From the NCBI RefSeq assembly GCF_018417535.1, contig NZ_CP070977.1:1178001-1242000 (forward strand): a DNA stretch of 64,000 nt, written 5' to 3'. Position 1 is the first letter of the stretch; every line of letters starts with the position of its first letter. This DNA is from Burkholderia pyrrocinia. Lineage in GTDB: Bacteria; Pseudomonadota; Gammaproteobacteria; Burkholderiales; Burkholderiaceae. The notes under the pieces are model-generated. The model did no database searches, was not told the DNA's origin, and saw only the letters and a program-made list of their open reading frames with translations. A program made the translations under genes and the position numbers. Of this stretch, positions 60,949 through 64,000 are shown piece after piece.

Positions 60949-62217
60949 TCATGACATTTCCACCTGCTTTTCGAACAATTCGCGAAACACCGGGTAAATT
61001 TCGGCAGCCGATTCCACTTTTTTCATCGCGAGATGCGGCTGCGACAGCGCCAGTTGCGCGTATTCCAGCCACAAATTCTGCTCTTCCGGCGCAACCTGGA
61101 TATACGCGAAGTAACGCGTCTTCGTGAGGATATCCTCTTCCAGGATTTTGCGACACTTGGGCGAGTCGTCGGTCCAGTTATCGCCGTCGGACGCCTGCGC
61201 GCCGTAGATGTTCCACTCGGTCGGCGAGTAGCGCTCGTTCATCACCTTGCGCATCAGTTCGAGCGCGCTCGACACGACCGTGCCGCCGCTCTCGGTCGAA
61301 TGGAAGAAGGTATCTTCGTCGACTTCCTCGGCGCGCGTATGGTGACGGATGAACACGACCTCGATGCGCTCGTAGTTGCGCTTGAGGAACAGGTACAGCA
61401 GGATGAAGAAGCGCTTCGCGAGATCCTTGCGCTGCTCGTCCATCGAGCCCGACACGTCCATCAGGCAGAACATCACGGCCTGGCTCGACGGCTGCGGCTG
61501 CTTCAAGCGGTTGATGTAGCGCAGGTCGAACGGATCGATGAACGGAATCCGCCAGATGCGCCCCTTCAGGTGATGGATCTCGGCCTCGAGCGTCGCGATT
61601 TCCTCGCGGCGGTCTTCCGGATCGCACTTCAGCGCTTCGAGCTGCGCCTCGAGTTCGTGCAGTTCGTTGACGAGCGGCGAGCCGAGCGCGATGCGCCGGC
61701 CGAGCGCGCTGCGCAGCGAGCGCACGACGTCGATGTTGTTCGGCGTGCCTTCAGCCGACCAGCCCGCGCGCACGTTCTTCCAGCTCGGCACCGTCAGCAG
61801 GTGCGTCTTCACGAGGCGCGGCAGTTCGAGATCGTCGAAGAAGTACTGCATGAATTCGTCGCGCGACAACTCGAACACGAAGTCGTCCTGCCCTTCGCCC
61901 TCGTTGCTCGCCTGGCTGCCGCCGCCGCCCGAGCCGCCCTGCGGACGCGGGATCTTGTCGCCGCGCACGTAGTCCTCGTTGCCGGGATGCACGTACTCAC
62001 GTCGCCCGCCCGGCCCGTGCCGGAAATTCGGCTCCGCGATGTCCTTGCGCGGGATCGTGATGCTCTGCGTGCTCTGGATATCCTTGATGCTACGGTCGCG
62101 CACCGCGTCGGACACGGCACGACGAATGTAGTTCTTGACGCGACGCAGAAAGCGTTCGCGATTGGCGATACTCTTGTTCTTGCCGGCCAGCCTGCGGTCG
62201 ATGATTTGATGAAGCAC
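60949..62217 (-). CDS. yeaH: YeaH/DUF444 protein with von Willebrand A-like domain
   Basis: A 422-residue DUF444 protein. It begins LHQIIDRRLAGKNKSIANRERFLRRVK as in E. coli YeaH. A Gly-rich hinge (GGSGGGGS) follows near residue 95. The C-terminal half is a vWA-like domain with the metal-site motif MDVSGSMDE and later the IYGAQASDGDNW region. The start is GTG 62217 (VLHQ) with GGAG upstream. It is the middle gene of the kinase operon, 125 bases after prkA, and likely acts as a partner of PrkA and SpoVR; the precise role is not known. Confidence 0.92.
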   Translation of the reverse strand: MLHQIIDRRLAGKNKSIANRERFLRRVKNYIRRAVSDAVRDRSIKDIQSTQSITIPRKDIAEPNFRHGPGGRREYVHPGNEDYVRGDKIPRPQGGSGGGGSQASNEGEGQDDFVFELSRDEFMQYFFDDLELPRLVKTHLLTVPSWKNVRAGWSAEGTPNNIDVVRSLRSALGRRIALGSPLVNELHELEAQLEALKCDPEDRREEIATLEAEIHHLKGRIWRIPFIDPFDLRYINRLKQPQPSSQAVMFCLMDVSGSMDEQRKDLAKRFFILLYLFLKRNYERIEVVFIRHHTRAEEVDEDTFFHSTESGGTVVSSALELMRKVMNERYSPTEWNIYGAQASDGDNWTDDSPKCRKILEEDILTKTRYFAYIQVAPEEQNLWLEYAQLALSQPHLAMKKVESAAEIYPVFRELFEKQVEMS

Positions 62218-62342
62218 TGCCGGTCTCCCGCTCGAAAGTCGATATGCCGGGACGCTCGCCGCACATGCCGTCTCCCGTCATGCGGGCGGCGTCCCTGAAG
62301 TTTCCCGTACGGACTCGCCGTACGGGCGCGGCACCGCGCGCG

Positions 62343-64000
62343 TCATGACGACTTGCGCACGCGCAGGTACCAGTCGCAAAGCAGCCTCACCTGCTTCGGC
62401 GTATAGCCCTTCGCGACCATCCGGTTCACAAAGTCCTCATGCTTGCGCTGCTCCTCCGCCGAACCCTTCGCGTTGAACGAAATCACCGGCAACAGTTCCT
62501 CGGTGTTCGAGAACATCTTCTTCTCGATCACGACGCGCAACTTCTCGTAGCTCGTCCACACGGGGTTCTTGCCGGCGTTCGCCGCCCGTGCGCGCAACAC
62601 GAAGTTCACGATCTCGTTGCGGTAATCCTTCGGATTGCTGATGCCGGCCGGCTTCTCGATCTTCTCCAGCTCCGCGTTCAGCGCGGCGCGATCGAAGCTC
62701 TCGCCGGTGTCGTGATCGCGGAATTCCTGGTCCTGGATCCAGAAATCCGCATACGTGACGTAGCGGTCGAAGATGTTCTGGCCATACTCCGAATACGACT
62801 CGAGGTAGGCCGTCTGGATCTCCTTGCCGATGAAATCCGCGTAGCGCGACGCGAGCACGTCCTTCACGAAGGACAGGTACTTCTGCTCGATTTCCGGCGG
62901 GAACTGCTCGCGTTCGATCTGCTGTTCGAGCACGTACATCAGGTGCACGGGGTTGGCCGCGACCTCGCTCGAATCGAAGTTGAACACGCGCGACAGGATC
63001 TTGAACGCGAAGCGTGTCGACACGCCTGTCATCCCTTCGTCCACGCCCGCGTAGTCGCGGTATTCCTGGTACGACTTCGCCTTCGGATCGGTGTCCTTCA
63101 GGTTTTCGCCGTCATACACCTGCATCTTCGAGAACAGGCTCGAATTCTCCGGCTCGTGCAGGCGCGACAGCACCGAGAACTGCGACATCATCTTCAGCGT
63201 GCCCGGCGCGCATACGGCCTCGGCGAGCGACGAGTTGCGGATCAGCTTCTCGTAGATCTTGGTCTCTTCCGACACGCGCAGGCAGTACGGCACCTTCACG
63301 ACGAAGATCCGGTCGAGCAGCGCCTCGTTGTTGCGGTTGTTGCGGAACGCCTTCCACTCCGACTCGTTCGAGTGCGCGAGGATGATCCCGTCGAACGGAA
63401 TCGCGCCGAAGCCTTCGGTGCCCTTGAAGTTGCCTTCCTGCGTGGCGGTGAGCAGCGGATGCAGCACCTTGATCGGCGCCTTGAACATTTCGACGAACTC
63501 GAGCAGGCCCTGGTTCGCGAGGCACAGGCCGCCCGAGTAGCTGTACGCATCGGCATCGTCCTGCGCGTACTGCTCGAGCTTGCGGATGTCGACCTTGCCG
63601 ACGAGCGATGAAATGTCCTGGTTGTTCTCGTCGCCCGGCTCGGTCTTCGAGATCGCGATCTGCCGCAGGATCGACGGATAGCGGCGCACGACGCGGAACT
63701 GGCGGATGTCGCCGTTGTATTCGTGCAGGCGCTTGACGGCCCACGGACTCAGGATGCTTTTCAGGTAGCGGCGCGGAATGCCGTACTGTTCCTCGAGGAT
63801 CGGGCCATCTTCGTCATAGTCGAACAGCCCGAGCGGCAATTCGTTGACGGGCGAGCCCTTCAGCGAATAGAACGGCACGCGCTCCATCAGTTGCTTCAGT
63901 CGCTCGGCGATCGACGACTTGCCGCCGCCCACCGGACCGAGCAGGTAGAGGATCTGCTTCTTCTCTTCGAGCCCTTGCGCAGCGTGGCGGAAATACGCGA
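62343..64000 (-). CDS. prkA: PrkA/YeaG serine protein kinase (5' end outside window)
   Basis: The last 551 residues of a PrkA protein; the gene continues past the right edge (E. coli YeaG has about 640 residues). The AAA+ Walker A is seen as LLGPVGGGKSSIAERLK, preceded by AYFRHAAQGLEEKKQILY. Later landmarks are YSYSGGLCLANQGLLEFVEMFKA, FGAIPFDGIILAHSNESEW and a C-terminal kinase-like domain with WTSYEKLRVVIEKKMFSNTEELLPVISF. The family combines an AAA+ ATPase module with a Ser kinase domain and is induced in stationary phase or nitrogen stress. The window's Met at 63932 is internal. Confidence 0.95.
   Translation of the reverse strand, partial: AYFRHAAQGLEEKKQILYLLGPVGGGKSSIAERLKQLMERVPFYSLKGSPVNELPLGLFDYDEDGPILEEQYGIPRRYLKSILSPWAVKRLHEYNGDIRQFRVVRRYPSILRQIAISKTEPGDENNQDISSLVGKVDIRKLEQYAQDDADAYSYSGGLCLANQGLLEFVEMFKAPIKVLHPLLTATQEGNFKGTEGFGAIPFDGIILAHSNESEWKAFRNNRNNEALLDRIFVVKVPYCLRVSEETKIYEKLIRNSSLAEAVCAPGTLKMMSQFSVLSRLHEPENSSLFSKMQVYDGENLKDTDPKAKSYQEYRDYAGVDEGMTGVSTRFAFKILSRVFNFDSSEVAANPVHLMYVLEQQIEREQFPPEIEQKYLSFVKDVLASRYADFIGKEIQTAYLESYSEYGQNIFDRYVTYADFWIQDQEFRDHDTGESFDRAALNAELEKIEKPAGISNPKDYRNEIVNFVLRARAANAGKNPVWTSYEKLRVVIEKKMFSNTEELLPVISFNAKGSAEEQRKHEDFVNRMVAKGYTPKQVRLLCDWYLRVRKSS

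Noticed and set aside
1..64000. Mobile elements, integrases, attachment sites or CRISPR arrays
   Set aside because: No transposase, integrase, terminal inverted repeats, or regular repeat-spacer pattern could be seen anywhere in the window.

Overview
This 64 kb window is high-GC chromosomal DNA from a Burkholderia of the cepacia complex type. The strongest evidence is a near-complete ornibactin siderophore locus (bases 1 to about 29.9 kb) in the gene order known from that group, followed by a TetR-controlled RND efflux operon and a PrkA/YeaH/SpoVR stress operon. Almost everything except orbE, the efflux regulator, an M23 peptidase and two small exported proteins is on the minus strand. No rRNA, tRNA, IS element, prophage or CRISPR array was seen.

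Ornibactin region. Reading along the minus strand: orbS (ECF sigma factor), orbH (MbtH-like), orbG (aspartate beta-hydroxylase type dioxygenase), orbC-orbD-orbF-orbB (ferric-ornibactin ABC importer plus reductase, joined by 4-base overlaps), then after the oppositely oriented exporter orbE, orbI and orbJ (NRPSs), orbK, pvdA, orbA (TonB receptor), pvdF and orbL (cut by the window edge). The NRPS layout A-T-C-A-T-E-C-A-T (OrbI) plus C-A-T-C-T (OrbJ) fits hydroxyOrn / D-hydroxyAsp / Ser / hydroxyOrn / putrescine. Three sites of identical design (TAAA-type -35, 14-base spacer, CGTC -10) sit before orbH, orbI and orbE and are read as OrbS promoters. orbS itself has a sigma70-like promoter covered by a Fur-box-like sequence. 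Iron starvation should therefore switch on orbS, and OrbS the rest.

Surface and efflux region (30 to 57 kb). Two small exported proteins end at a strong palindromic terminator. A first chaperone-usher fimbrial operon (pilin, usher, chaperone, adhesin) follows, preceded by an AT-rich 0.85 kb spacer with repeated TGACAAT motifs. Next come a tripartite RND efflux operon with its divergent TetR regulator around a perfect 20-base palindrome, a possible structured small RNA, an M23 peptidase, and a polar amino-acid ABC transporter with no ATPase gene beside it. A second chaperone-usher operon contains two chaperones and, unusually, a filamentous-haemagglutinin-like protein with about 15 GLUG repeats but no TpsB partner.

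Right end (57 to 64 kb). A second AT-rich spacer holds two strong minus-strand terminators, one preceded by an anti-Shine-Dalgarno-like CCTCCTTGA. Then come an MFS dicarboxylate-type transporter and the conserved prkA-yeaH-spoVR operon, with prkA running off the right edge.
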